A DNA stretch of 42,080 nucleotides from JALTBU01 sp964410645 (GTDB taxonomy: Bacteria > Campylobacterota > Campylobacteria > Campylobacterales > Nautiliaceae), in assembly GCA_964410645.1 (NCBI GenBank), contig CAYPHV010000007.1, positions 1 to 42,080 on the forward strand. Direction: 5' to 3'. Below the pieces are notes generated by a model, which made no database searches, had not been told where the DNA came from, and was given only the letters and a program-made list of their open reading frames with translations. Numbering within the stretch: position 1 is the first letter of the stretch; each line of letters opens with the position of its first letter. The position numbers and the translations under genes are program-made. This document shows, piece after piece, positions 34,459-42,080 of the stretch.

Positions 34459-34755
34459 TTAAGAACCTTTCCAATATTTTTTTTCAAGGGCTAAAAATTT
34501 TTCTTTTTCTTTTTCATTCATCATTTTTTCATTATATTCAAATGTTAATCCAAAAGGTTCCACAGCGTTTTTAAGACCTGATACAATATTTTGTTTAATT
34601 GCTGGAGGCACCGTATCAAAAGGCCAAACTATTGTGGCTTTGACTTTGTCATTTTCAAAATCGATATCCTGTAAAATTCCCAATGTAGTAAGAGGTGCAT
34701 CAATTGCCGGATGTGTCACTCCTTCTATTTTTTGTATTATTTTTACATAATCCAT
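34459..34755 (-). CDS. DUF59/MIP18-type iron-sulfur assembly protein
   Basis: A 98-residue protein that fits the DUF59 (MIP18) fold: IIQKIEGVTHPAIDAPLTTLGILQDI (about 6-31), then a beta strand KVKATIVWPF and an amphipathic helix VPPAIKQNIVSGLKNAV. Such proteins (SufT, PaaD, the Mrp N-terminal domain) help assemble iron-sulfur clusters. The hallmark Cys of some members is absent. AAGGAATAT precedes the ATG. It lies 26 bp downstream of recR on the same strand, so it may share its transcript. Confidence 0.68.
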   Translation of the reverse strand: MDYVKIIQKIEGVTHPAIDAPLTTLGILQDIDFENDKVKATIVWPFDTVPPAIKQNIVSGLKNAVEPFGLTFEYNEKMMNEKEKEKFLALEKKYWKGS

Positions 34756-34781
34756 ATATATTCCTTTTTCTTAAAAGTATA

Positions 34782-35345
34782 TCATATTTTGACTCTAAGT
34801 TTTATTGCTTTGGCAAGAGAAGTCATATCAACATTTTCGAAATGAACACCTGTAGGTACTCCTTGCGCAATTTGTGAAAATTTGATATTCAAATTTTTCA
34901 GGTTTTCTTCTAATAGCAATATTTTTGCTTCGTTTTCAACGGAAGGAGAAAATGCAAAAATAATCTCTTTTATTTTTTTTTCTTGAATAATATTTGTTAA
35001 TTTTTGAAGATATTCGTCATCTATATGATTTAATACAAAGTAATATCCGTAATAACTTCCGCTTTCTTCAATGGTTAAAATATCTTTTGGATTTTCTACT
35101 ATGGCTATAATTTTTTCTCTACCCGGGTCATCGCAAATACTACAAATTTCATGCTCGCTAAAATTTCCGCAAATTTTACATTCTTGGATGTTAGAAATAA
35201 CATTTTCAATTGCATTTGCCAGTTTCAATGACAAAAATTTGTTTTTTGCTAAATTTAAGGCTATCCTTGTTGCGCTTTTTTTTCCGATACTGGGTATTTC
35301 TTCCAAAACTTCCATTAAATGATTAAGTGATTTTAAATCTTTCAT
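34782..35345 (-). CDS. recR: Recombination mediator RecR
   Basis: Helps RecO load RecA at gaps. 187 residues: an N-terminal helix-hairpin-helix (LEEIPSIGKKSATRIALNL, about 14-32), a C4 zinc finger (Cys56, Cys59, Cys68, Cys71) and a Toprim domain (about 78-170, IAIVENPKDILTIE and the QGVPTGVHFENVDMTSLAKA end). Slightly shorter than the usual 195-200. Divergent from tsaE. Confidence 0.94.
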   Translation of the reverse strand: MKDLKSLNHLMEVLEEIPSIGKKSATRIALNLAKNKFLSLKLANAIENVISNIQECKICGNFSEHEICSICDDPGREKIIAIVENPKDILTIEESGSYYGYYFVLNHIDDEYLQKLTNIIQEKKIKEIIFAFSPSVENEAKILLLEENLKNLNIKFSQIAQGVPTGVHFENVDMTSLAKAIKLRVKI

Positions 35346-35375
35346 TTTGCTCCTAATTTAGATAAAATTTTTAAA

Positions 35376-35383
35376 ATTATACT
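35376..35383. promoter_or_regulatory. Overlapping divergent -10 boxes, recR / tsaE
   Basis: In ATTATACT, the minus strand has TATAAT (35381 to 35376), about 30 nt before the recR ATG. The plus strand has TATACT (35378-35383), about 20 nt before the tsaE ATG. The gap is only 58 bp, so initiation in the two directions should be mutually exclusive at a given moment. Confidence 0.45.
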
Positions 35384-35403
35384 ATTTTGATGGGGTAAAA
35401 AAG

Positions 35404-35817
35404 ATGAATAATAAAAAACTTAAAATATTTGAAGTAAAAAATATTGAAGATTTGGATAAAATAATAGAGTGTATAAAAAACTCAAAAAAGAATATAATTC
35501 TTTTAAGCGGTCCTCTTGGCAGCGGTAAAACAACACTGGTCAATGAATTTGTAAAAAAAGAATTGGGTGAAAACGCTACTTCGCCTACATTTTCACTGCA
35601 AAATATATACGGGGATAAAATATATCATTATGATTTATATCAAAAAAGTGATCTGTTTTTGTCATTAGGATTGATTGAAGAGCTTGATAAAGATAAATAT
35701 CATTTTATAGAATGGGGAGATAAAATAGAGGATGTTTTACAAAGCTACGGATTTGAATATATGAAAATTGATATAAAATTAGAAAAAGAAAAGAGGATAA
35801 TTCAATGTCAGTATTAG
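35404..35817 (+). CDS. tsaE: tRNA threonylcarbamoyladenosine biosynthesis ATPase TsaE
   Basis: P-loop ATPase partner of TsaB-TsaD in making t6A at tRNA position 37. 137 residues with Walker A GPLGSGKTT (36-44), the switch ATSPTFSLQNIY, a YHYDLYQ block and FIEWGDKIED. The other tsa genes are not in the window. It overlaps lptB by 13 nt and starts the tsaE-lptB-rpoN set also seen in Helicobacter and Campylobacter as I recall. Confidence 0.93.
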   Translation: MNNKKLKIFEVKNIEDLDKIIECIKNSKKNIILLSGPLGSGKTTLVNEFVKKELGENATSPTFSLQNIYGDKIYHYDLYQKSDLFLSLGLIEELDKDKYHFIEWGDKIEDVLQSYGFEYMKIDIKLEKEKRIIQCQY

Positions 35818-36524
35818 TTGCCAATAATTTAAAAAAATCATTTAAAAAAACGCCTATCATCAAAGGAATCAGCATTGAAGCAAAAACATCGGAAATTGTA
35901 GGGCTTTTGGGTCCTAACGGTGCAGGTAAAACAACTACTTTTTATTTAATATGCGGACTTTTGACACCTGAGGGAGGCTGTGTAAAATTGGACGATAATG
36001 ATATTACAAAATTGCCTTTACATAAAAAGGCAAAACTGGGAATTGGATACTTGCCTCAGGAAAGTTCTATTTTCAGGGATTTGAGTGTGGAAGACAATTT
36101 ATATATTATTGCGGAAGAATATTTTGATAAAAACAGACAAAAAGAAATTGTGGAAGATTTATTGGAAAAATTTAACATTGAGCCTATCAGAAAAAGAAAA
36201 GGTATAAATCTAAGCGGTGGAGAGAGAAGAAGGGTCGAAATTGCGAGAGCTTTGATTCCGCAACCAAAATTTTTATTTTTAGATGAGCCGTTTGCAGGTG
36301 TTGATCCTGTTAATGTAAATGATATTAAAGAACTTATTAATTTTTTAAAAGAGCACAATATCGGTATAATAATTACAGATCATAATGTTCGTGAAACATT
36401 GTCTATCTGTGACAGGGCTTATGTTTTAAAAGATGGAAAAATATTGACAGAAGGAAATTCAAAATATATTATAAATCATTCTGAAGTCAGAAAATATTAT
36501 TTAGGGGAAGAATTTCAGTTATGA
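35805..36524 (+). CDS. lptB: LPS export ABC transporter ATPase LptB
   Basis: Cytoplasmic ATPase that drives lipopolysaccharide extraction by LptFG. 239 residues: Walker A GPNGAGKTT (about 36-44), Q-loop YLPQESSIFRDLSVEDNL, signature LSGGERRRVEIARAL, Walker B FLFLDEPFAGVDP and H-loop ITDHNVRETL; the ESSIFR and FAGVDP segments are typical of LptB rather than amino-acid transporters. Its place upstream of rpoN also supports LptB. Overlaps rpoN by 4 nt. Confidence 0.94.
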   Translation: MSVLVANNLKKSFKKTPIIKGISIEAKTSEIVGLLGPNGAGKTTTFYLICGLLTPEGGCVKLDDNDITKLPLHKKAKLGIGYLPQESSIFRDLSVEDNLYIIAEEYFDKNRQKEIVEDLLEKFNIEPIRKRKGINLSGGERRRVEIARALIPQPKFLFLDEPFAGVDPVNVNDIKELINFLKEHNIGIIITDHNVRETLSICDRAYVLKDGKILTEGNSKYIINHSEVRKYYLGEEFQL

Positions 36525-37741
36525 AATTAAAAACAAGACTCAGCAATAAGCTTTCAACTAAATTGATTAATTTTTTACCGGTTTTAAAAGCAAGTGTCGA
36601 TGAATTGTATGAAGAATTTAAAGAAATAGCCAAAGAAAATCCTTTTATCGAAATAAAAAATAAAAAATTTGTTACTCTTAGCAATCTTAAAAATGCTGTT
36701 ACGGATGAGATAGAAGCTATGAGCGTTTCAAAGAAAACTTTATATGAAGATTTGATAGAGCAAATTGAAAGTTCAAATTTATTTCCTACACCAAAATCAA
36801 AAAAAATAGCTTATGAAATATTAAATGATATTTCAAATGACGGTTTTTTTGAGGGAAATGAAAAAGAAATATCAAAAAAATGTAATATTAGTCTTGAAAA
36901 AGTTAAACATATAAGAGAAAGATTTATTTATTTAAATCCTCCGGGAATTGGTGCAAAAGATTTGAAGGAATGTATGCTTTTTCAACTTTATAATTTGCAG
37001 ATATCCGAAGAAGTCTTTCATCTGGCAAAGTTAATGATTAATGATTTGGAAAATATAGACAAATATAATGATTCAAAATATTATAAAAAAGCTATAAAAA
37101 TAATAAAACAGTTAAAACATACGCCTGCTTTGGAATATATTGATAAAGAAGAGATTATACCGGAAATTTTGGTTTTGAATATCGACGGAAAACTGGAAAT
37201 AAAATTAAATGATGAGCATTATCCTGAAATTATTATAAAAGAGTGTGACTTAAGCGATGAATTTTGCAAAAAGAAAATTAATGAAGCTAAAAATTTGGTG
37301 GATGCGCTGAATCTCAGGAAATCCACATTAAAAAAAATAGCGTTAATGATCGCTGAATTTCAGTATGATTTTTTTATGGGCGGTATTATTAGGCCCATGA
37401 AAATTAAAGATCTTTCTGAAGAGTTAGGCTACGCGTCTTCGACAATCAGCAGAGCGATATCAAATAAATATTTGCTGTGTAATAAAGGTATTGTTCCGAT
37501 TAAAAGTTTTTTTTCTATTGCTCTTGACGAAGATGTATCTTCAAATCAAATAAAAGAAGAGTTGAAAAATATTATAAAAAACGAAGAAAAAAATAAGCCT
37601 TTAAGCGATGATAAAATATGTGAAATAATAAATAAAAAGTATAATTTAAACCTTGTAAGAAGAACCATCTCAAAATACAGGGACGCTTTGGATATTGCAA
37701 CCAGCAGGGAAAGAAAAAAATTATACAAAGTAAATATATGA
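36521..37741 (+). CDS. rpoN: RNA polymerase sigma-54 factor
   Basis: Alternative sigma factor that needs an AAA+ activator; in Campylobacterota it runs middle flagellar genes. 406 residues: a shortened, Gln-poor region I (about 1-45), core-binding domain (about 65-250), the helix-turn-helix region with MKIKDLSEELGYASSTISRA (about 293-312) and the RpoN box VRRTISKYRD (379-388; consensus ARRTVAKYRE). Ends in convergence with ybeY, separated by 12 bp. Confidence 0.95.
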   Translation: MKLKTRLSNKLSTKLINFLPVLKASVDELYEEFKEIAKENPFIEIKNKKFVTLSNLKNAVTDEIEAMSVSKKTLYEDLIEQIESSNLFPTPKSKKIAYEILNDISNDGFFEGNEKEISKKCNISLEKVKHIRERFIYLNPPGIGAKDLKECMLFQLYNLQISEEVFHLAKLMINDLENIDKYNDSKYYKKAIKIIKQLKHTPALEYIDKEEIIPEILVLNIDGKLEIKLNDEHYPEIIIKECDLSDEFCKKKINEAKNLVDALNLRKSTLKKIALMIAEFQYDFFMGGIIRPMKIKDLSEELGYASSTISRAISNKYLLCNKGIVPIKSFFSIALDEDVSSNQIKEELKNIIKNEEKNKPLSDDKICEIINKKYNLNLVRRTISKYRDALDIATSRERKKLYKVNI

Positions 37742-37753
37742 AATATTTAATAT

Positions 37754-38176
37754 TTAATTATTTTCATTTCTGACAATTAAGCTTTTTGGAAGAGAAAATT
37801 TTTCAATTATTTCTTTTTCTTTTTTTCTCATTTCGCCATTATCTGTTTCGTGATTGAATCCCAGCAAGTGCAAAAGTCCGTGAATAAACAGTAATTTTAT
37901 TTCATCTTTTGTCTCGTGCCCATATTCAATTGCTCCTTTTTGCGCTGTATCAATTGAAATTACAATACTCCCAAGGGGCATTCCCGTAAAATTTTCAAGT
38001 GGAAAGCTAAGGACATCCGTAGGATTATTTTTTTGTCTGTGTTTTTTGTTTAACAATTTAATTTCCTCATCTGTAGTTAAAATTAATTCAACATCTTTAT
38101 TTGTTAGATATTTATATATATTTTCCAAACTGCTGATATCAAATTTAAAATCGGTTTTATTTATAAAATCTATCAT
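37754..38176 (-). CDS. ybeY: Endoribonuclease YbeY (16S rRNA maturation)
   Basis: Zinc RNase needed for 16S rRNA 3'-end processing and ribosome quality control. The ATG at 38176 is chosen: it follows AAAAGGAAAAAA and gives 140 residues, whereas the longer frame to 38206 adds MYNFTKKGKK without a ribosome-binding site. The metal motif HGLLHLLGFNHETD holds three His in the H-x3-H-x5-H arrangement. KKHRQKNNPTDVLSFPL is the other family block. Divergent from queC. Confidence 0.94.
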   Translation of the reverse strand: MIDFINKTDFKFDISSLENIYKYLTNKDVELILTTDEEIKLLNKKHRQKNNPTDVLSFPLENFTGMPLGSIVISIDTAQKGAIEYGHETKDEIKLLFIHGLLHLLGFNHETDNGEMRKKEKEIIEKFSLPKSLIVRNENN

Positions 38177-38193
38177 TTTTTTTCCTTTTTTAG

Positions 38194-38203
38194 TAAAATT
38201 ATA
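38194..38203. promoter_or_regulatory. Candidate divergent promoter, ybeY / queC
   Basis: Within the 41-bp gap, TAAAAT (38194-38199, preceded by TTTTTAG) could be the queC -10. TATAAT on the minus strand (38203 to 38198) could serve ybeY. The spacing to both starts is short, about 18-22 nt, so leaders would be nearly absent. Confidence 0.35.
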
Positions 38204-38217
38204 CAAAAAGGTGATAA

Positions 38218-38883
38218 ATGAAAAAAGCCGTAGTTATTTTAAGTGGAGGAATGGACAGTTCAACCGCAGCATTTATAGCAAAAAGTCAAGGATATAAAAT
38301 TATTCCTGTACATTTTAATTATGGACAAAGAACCGAAAGAAAAGAACTTGAGAGTTTTAATAGTATTTGCGATTGTCTGTGTGTAAAAAACAGATATGTT
38401 ATTAATATTCCTTTTTTTAAGCAAATAGGGGCAAGTGCTCTTGTAGATAAAAACATTGACGTCCCAACAGAAGGGATAAAACCCGGAATTCCTGTGACAT
38501 ATGTACCTTTTAGAAACGGTATATTTTTATCAATTGCGGCTGCTTTGGCAGAAAAAGAAAATGCAAAAAGTATGTTTATCGGCGTGGTTGAAGAAGACAG
38601 CAGCGGATATCCGGATTGCAAGGAAGAATTTATAAAATATATGCAAAAAGCCATAAATTCCGGAACAAAGCCAGAAACTCACATAGAAATAAAAACGCCG
38701 TTAATTCATTTAAAAAAAGAAGATATTGTAAAAAAAGCATTGGAAATTGGTGTCCCGCTTGAACTTACCTGGAGTTGTTATACAAATGAAGATGAAGCCT
38801 GCGGAGTATGCGACAGTTGTAGATTAAGACTAAAAGGCTTTGAAAAAGCGGGGGTGAAAGATCCTATAAAATATAAAGAGTAA
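38218..38883 (+). CDS. queC: 7-cyano-7-deazaguanine synthase
   Basis: Makes preQ0, precursor of queuosine in tRNA, from 7-carboxy-7-deazaguanine and ammonia. 221 residues: ATP loop LSGGMDSS (8-15), FNYGQRTERKEL, VPFRNGIFLSIAAALAE and a C-terminal zinc site Cys187, Cys195, Cys198, Cys201 (CYTNEDEACGVCDSC). Full length. AAAGGTG precedes the ATG. No other queuosine gene is adjacent. Confidence 0.95.
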   Translation: MKKAVVILSGGMDSSTAAFIAKSQGYKIIPVHFNYGQRTERKELESFNSICDCLCVKNRYVINIPFFKQIGASALVDKNIDVPTEGIKPGIPVTYVPFRNGIFLSIAAALAEKENAKSMFIGVVEEDSSGYPDCKEEFIKYMQKAINSGTKPETHIEIKTPLIHLKKEDIVKKALEIGVPLELTWSCYTNEDEACGVCDSCRLRLKGFEKAGVKDPIKYKE

Positions 38884-38931
38884 AATTATTATGTTAATAA
38901 TAATTACATCAAAACCATAAAAGGAAAAAAT

Positions 38932-39198
38932 ATGTTTGACCCATTTGATGAAAACAAAACCCCAAAAGACAAATTTTTTGAAATTGTTTTTAATGCAAAC
39001 CGAAATCTTGTAACAAAAGAACTTGAAAGAGTATTTGAAAGACTTTCCGCTCTTGAAATTTTGGCGGAAGAATGCTATGGTGATGAAACTAATCAAAAAA
39101 TTGAAGAAACTGTATTTAATAAATCTGATGAGTTGGAATCGGCTAAGACAGATTTTTATATTGATACAATGGCAAATATTCTGACACAAAATGAATAA
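38932..39198 (+). CDS. DUF2018 family protein
   Basis: An 88-residue, all-helical acidic protein. It resembles the small H. pylori protein HP0242 as I recall it: an N-terminal DPFDENKTPKDKFFEI, a KELERVFERLSALEILAEE helix and the closing SMANIL-type motif, here DTMANILTQNE. That family forms intertwined dimers and was used as a template for designed knotted proteins; its cell function is unknown. The same order (this protein, a secreted protein, polyprenyl synthase) is found there. AAAGGAAAAA precedes the ATG, and it overlaps the next gene by 8 nt. Confidence 0.82.
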   Translation: MFDPFDENKTPKDKFFEIVFNANRNLVTKELERVFERLSALEILAEECYGDETNQKIEETVFNKSDELESAKTDFYIDTMANILTQNE

Positions 39199-39580
39199 AT
39201 TTTTTTTATTAATTTTACCTTTTTTTCTTTTTGCCAGGTTAGTAAATCCACCTTTTATTTTTTCTTTACAAAAAGATGAGACTGCTAATTTTGTTATTTA
39301 TTACAAAGGATTTGCCAATAAATTAAGTATAAAATGGACACTTTACAAAAACAGTGTACTGAATATAATATATTTGTATAATACTTTTCCGAGACAAATT
39401 ACATTATTTAATACGTACGGACTAAATTTTTTTAAAATTAAAGCCAGCGATTTTCCTGATTTTATTCCTACAGTATATATAAAAGTTAATCAGTTTTCTG
39501 ATAAAATTGTACAATTTGAAATGTATTTAAATAAAAAATATAATAATAAAATTAAAATAGATTATAAAGGTAAAAAATGA
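39191..39580 (+). CDS. Small secreted/periplasmic protein, function unknown
   Basis: A 129-residue protein with a typical signal peptide (NKFFLLILPFFLFARL, about 1-18) and a beta-rich remainder with many aromatic residues. The start lies inside the DUF2018 gene (8-nt overlap) and has no clear Shine-Dalgarno, so translation is probably coupled. It overlaps the polyprenyl synthase gene by 4 nt. No recognised domain. Confidence 0.75.
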   Translation: MNKFFLLILPFFLFARLVNPPFIFSLQKDETANFVIYYKGFANKLSIKWTLYKNSVLNIIYLYNTFPRQITLFNTYGLNFFKIKASDFPDFIPTVYIKVNQFSDKIVQFEMYLNKKYNNKIKIDYKGKK

Positions 39581-40440
39581 CATTTTATGATGTTTTAGAC
39601 AACATGTTTGGAAATTTTGAAGAATTCAAAGATATTCAAAAAGGTAAAGGTGTAAGAGGAACGCTTATAAATGTTATTTCGCCCAAATCTGTTAAACTTG
39701 CGGCGGTTGTAGAATCTATACATCTTGCAAGTTTGCTTCATGATGATGTAATCGATGAATCTGATACCAGAAGAGGTGCTAAATCTATAAACGCCAAATA
39801 TGGAGCATTTACCGCTGTAATGTTGGGTGATATAATCTATTCAAAAGCTTTTTTTGAATTGACTGATTTTGGTGAAAAAATAGCTAAAATTATTTCCAAT
39901 GCAGTGTATTTACTCTCTCAGGGAGAGCTTGAAGATGTAAAACTTTCCAAAAAAATTAATCTTGATAAAGATAAATATATGCAGATGATTTATAAAAAAA
40001 CTGCAAGTTTGATTGAAGCCAGCTGTAAAGCGGCGGCTATGCAAGAAAATTTCGATATAGATAAATTTGGATTGTATGGTAAAAATATAGGTCTTGCGTT
40101 TCAAATAATAGACGATTTGCTTGATATTACCGGTGATGAAAAAACACTTGGAAAGCCTTCAATGCATGATTTTAAAGAAGGTAAGACAACTCTTCCATAT
40201 ATTTATTTATTCGGAAAATTAGATAAAAAAGGGAAAAATAGATTAAAATCTCTTTTTAAAAAAGATTTAGACGAAACAGAAAAAAATTGGATAAAAAATA
40301 AAATGAAAGAATTCGGCATATTTGATCAATGCTATTTAGAATCACAAAAATTAATAAACGAAGCGAAAAACGCGATAAAAGAATATAATTTTTCAAAGTT
40401 AAATATAATTGCAGATAAAGTTATAAAAAGAACATTTTAA
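39577..40440 (+). CDS. Polyprenyl diphosphate synthase
   Basis: Trans-prenyltransferase condensing IPP units, probably to make the menaquinone side chain. The first Asp-rich motif is DDVID (56-60, HDDVIDESDTRRG) and the second DDLLD in QIIDDLLDITGDEKTLGKP. A small Ala at five residues before the first motif (ASLLH) suggests a long-chain product (octaprenyl type) rather than farnesyl, by the known chain-length rule. 287 residues is a little short; the usual GKRLRP entry is GKGVRGTL. The 3' end overlaps the convergent parA by 4 nt. Confidence 0.88.
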   Translation: MTFYDVLDNMFGNFEEFKDIQKGKGVRGTLINVISPKSVKLAAVVESIHLASLLHDDVIDESDTRRGAKSINAKYGAFTAVMLGDIIYSKAFFELTDFGEKIAKIISNAVYLLSQGELEDVKLSKKINLDKDKYMQMIYKKTASLIEASCKAAAMQENFDIDKFGLYGKNIGLAFQIIDDLLDITGDEKTLGKPSMHDFKEGKTTLPYIYLFGKLDKKGKNRLKSLFKKDLDETEKNWIKNKMKEFGIFDQCYLESQKLINEAKNAIKEYNFSKLNIIADKVIKRTF

Positions 40441-41084
40441 ATTATTTCTTTTAATATATTTAAATATGCCCTTTTAATTTTTTCGTCTTTTTGTACGGCA
40501 GGTTTTTTGTCAAACGGCATTTCTTCTATCAGGGTACTTTTTGGAATATAGCATTGGAAATACTGATGCTTTGGAAGTTTCAACATTGTTTTTATCACTC
40601 TTTTATGAAGTTCTTTGTTTTCCACCTGATTCAAAAGCAATTTAAGATTTTTATTTAGATTTAAAGAAATTAGTTGATTATACGTTCTAAGGGATAGAAT
40701 ATTAGGCAATGCAGGAACTACTACTATATTCGAATATTTTAACATATCTCTTGTTAATTGGTTTATACCTGCAGGAGCGTCTATAAAAATAAAATCATAA
40801 TTTTTAGACATTAATTTATCCAGATTTTTTTTATATTTTTCAAATTCCGTATCTGCAGGAATAATATCTAAATTGGCGTATTGCGTTGATTTTATAATTT
40901 TTGACGGGTTTTTATTTAATAAATTTCTTTTTTTTACTTTTTTATCAAAAAAATAACTGGCGGCTCCTTGCGTATCCAAATCGATTATAAGAGTTTTATA
41001 TTTTAAAGAGCTTAAATATGCAAGATTTACACAGGTTGTGCTTTTACCCACGCCTCCTTTTGAATTAAATACAGCTATTATCAT
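40437..41084 (-). CDS. ParA/MinD-type ATPase, orphan
   Basis: A 215-residue ATPase with a deviant Walker A KGGVGKST (9-16, with the signature Lys9) and DLDTQGAASYFF and FIFIDAPAGINQLTRDML switch segments. ParA partitions DNA or positions cargo such as chemoreceptor arrays or flagella. No parB follows, and the protein is short without an N-terminal helix-turn-helix. So it is likely an orphan cargo or positioning ATPase; cargo unknown. Divergent from ppk2. Confidence 0.88.
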   Translation of the reverse strand: MIIAVFNSKGGVGKSTTCVNLAYLSSLKYKTLIIDLDTQGAASYFFDKKVKKRNLLNKNPSKIIKSTQYANLDIIPADTEFEKYKKNLDKLMSKNYDFIFIDAPAGINQLTRDMLKYSNIVVVPALPNILSLRTYNQLISLNLNKNLKLLLNQVENKELHKRVIKTMLKLPKHQYFQCYIPKSTLIEEMPFDKKPAVQKDEKIKRAYLNILKEII

Positions 41085-41100
41085 AATAAACCTTTTTTAG

Positions 41101-41106
41101 TATAAT
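41101..41106 (+). promoter_or_regulatory. -10 box for ppk2
   Basis: TATAAT preceded by TTTTTTAG lies 26 nt before the ATG of ppk2, with CGGAG at 41121-41125 as ribosome-binding site. A minus-strand TATACT (41104 to 41099) overlaps it and could serve parA. Confidence 0.5.
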
Positions 41107-41131
41107 ATCAAAAAAGCAAACGGAGTTTCAA

Positions 41132-42037
41132 ATGGAAAAAATAAATATAAATGAACTTTATAATCCTGAATTTGTATTGGTCGGCAATAAAAGAATGAAA
41201 TTAGATGAATTAATTCATAATTATATAGATTTAAAAACAGTGAATAAAAAAGCATTAAAAAAATATATGCATGAACAGGAATTAAAGCCATATCAAGCGG
41301 AACTCATTAAAATGCAAAAATATTTAGAAGTTGAAAATAAAAGGATGATTGTTCTTTTTGAAGGAAGAGATGCCGCGGGTAAGGGCGGAACTATTCGAAG
41401 AATAGTAAGATATATGAATGAAAAACATTACAGGGTTGTGGCTCTTGGAAAACCAAGCAATGTTCAAAAAACACAATGGTATTTTCAAAGATATGTAGAG
41501 CAGTTTCCAAGAGGCGGCGAAGTTGTTTTGTTTGACAGAAGCTGGTACAACAGGGCTATGGTTGAACCGGTTTTTGGATTTTGTACCCCCGAAGAATATG
41601 AAATGTTTATACAGGAATGTCCGATGTTTGAAAAATCTCTTATAATGGAAGGGACAATTTTGGTTAAAATTTATTTATCTATTTCAATAGAAGAACAGGC
41701 AAAAAGATTTGAAAAAAGAAGAACAGACCCTTTAAGACAATGGAAACTGAGTGAAATCGATTTGCAAGCTCAGGATAAATGGGATGAATTTACGGAAGTG
41801 AAATACAAAATGCTAAAAGCTACGCATACTCATTATGCTCCATGGACCGTAATTAGAAGTGATAATAAACATTTTGCAAGATTAAATGCTATGAGAATTA
41901 TTTTAAATGCGGTAGATTATCCTGATAGAAATATAGAACTTAATTATGTTCCGGATGAGGGGACTGTAGTAAGCGGAGCAAGAGAAATTGAAATAATGGA
42001 AGCAGATAGAATCAGGGGCGGTAAATTTGTTAGTTAA
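41132..42037 (+). CDS. ppk2: Polyphosphate kinase 2
   Basis: Transfers phosphate between polyphosphate and nucleotides, usually making GTP or ATP from NDP. 301 residues, single PPK2 domain: Walker A FEGRDAAGKGGT (76-87), KPSNVQKTQWYFQRY lid region, Walker B FDRSWYNRAMVEPV (134-147) and RRTDPLRQWKLSEID. One PPK2 module without an N-terminal duplication suggests a class I enzyme; substrate preference cannot be read from this. The end overlaps the start of a partial gene. Confidence 0.94.
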   Translation: MEKININELYNPEFVLVGNKRMKLDELIHNYIDLKTVNKKALKKYMHEQELKPYQAELIKMQKYLEVENKRMIVLFEGRDAAGKGGTIRRIVRYMNEKHYRVVALGKPSNVQKTQWYFQRYVEQFPRGGEVVLFDRSWYNRAMVEPVFGFCTPEEYEMFIQECPMFEKSLIMEGTILVKIYLSISIEEQAKRFEKRRTDPLRQWKLSEIDLQAQDKWDEFTEVKYKMLKATHTHYAPWTVIRSDNKHFARLNAMRIILNAVDYPDRNIELNYVPDEGTVVSGAREIEIMEADRIRGGKFVS

Positions 42038-42080
42038 AGAATTAAATTGTAAAGTTATTGGACCAAATATCTCAAATAAA
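42027..42080 (+). CDS. Start of a further gene (3' cut by window end)
   Basis: From TTG 42027 the frame reads MLVKELNCKVIGPNISNK and stays open to the last base. It would overlap ppk2 by 11 nt, with AGGGGCGG (42013-42020) as a possible ribosome-binding site. Only 18 codons are visible, so neither the start nor the identity is secure. Confidence 0.35.
   Translation, partial: MLVKELNCKVIGPNISNK

Noticed and set aside
37741..37775. AT-rich palindrome between rpoN and ybeY as a terminator
   Set aside because: AAATATTTAATATTT has only A-T pairs and no clear T-run after it; such palindromes are common by chance here.

Overview
The window is a gene-dense, AT-rich chromosome segment. It looks like a deep-branching Campylobacterota (Epsilonproteobacteria), most likely a Nautiliales-type organism (Nautilia/Caminibacter/Lebetimonas); the genus is inference. 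The grounds are gene order and family content. The blocks cvpA-lysS-glyA-DUF1882-SPOR, HIT/pheS-pheT-aroA-ispH-rpsA-(membrane protein)-serA, tsaE-lptB-rpoN and DUF2018-(secreted protein)-polyprenyl synthase match blocks I recall from Helicobacter and Campylobacter. The futalosine menaquinone gene mqnC and the DUF1882 and DUF2018 families also fit that group. I see no rRNA, tRNA, IS element, prophage or CRISPR array.

Layout. 1-5300: a 5'-truncated membrane GGDEF-EAL protein, metX-xseB-nitrilase-like, mqnC on the minus strand, and a diguanylate cyclase. 5306-13500: a long plus-strand run of cvpA, lysS, glyA, DUF1882, SPOR, trpE, a STAS-STAS-CheX protein and aroE. 13512-15979: minus-strand murA, nfo and HIT. 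16032-28907: a second long plus-strand run, pheS, pheT, aroA, ispH, rpsA, membrane protein, serA, efp, apt, trpB, dedA and pepA. 28908-30809: the one clearly accessory-looking stretch, with a decayed tyrosine-phosphatase remnant, a PIN-PhoH ATPase on the minus strand and a 209-bp spacer. 30810-34449: ychF, a CvfB-like protein and a molybdopterin oxidoreductase with a possibly broken 3' end. 34459-41084: DUF59 and recR (minus), tsaE-lptB-rpoN (plus), ybeY (minus), queC, DUF2018, secreted protein and polyprenyl synthase (plus), parA (minus). 41132-end: ppk2 and the first codons of another gene.

How the genes work together. Most are housekeeping: aminoacylation (lysS, pheST), translation (rpsA, efp, ychF, ybeY, queC, tsaE), shikimate/Trp/Ser/Met/one-carbon metabolism (aroA, aroE, trpE, trpB, serA, glyA, metX), envelope (murA, lptB, dedA, SPOR), isoprenoid/menaquinone (ispH, polyprenyl synthase, mqnC) and DNA repair (nfo, recR, xseB). 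Regulation is represented by two c-di-GMP proteins, sigma-54 and a CheX-type protein. Adjacent genes are often coupled by 1-20 nt overlaps. Biosynthetic genes are scattered rather than grouped: trpE and trpB lie apart, without trpG or trpA nearby.

The points most worth a second look are: a nitrilase-fold protein missing two of three catalytic residues; a double-STAS/CheX protein lacking the usual STAS serine; the phosphatase remnant beside PIN-PhoH; a coding-like out-of-frame tail after the molybdoprotein; a five-repeat ribosomal S1; and a diverged PheT editing domain. I found no convincing wholly new multi-gene system.
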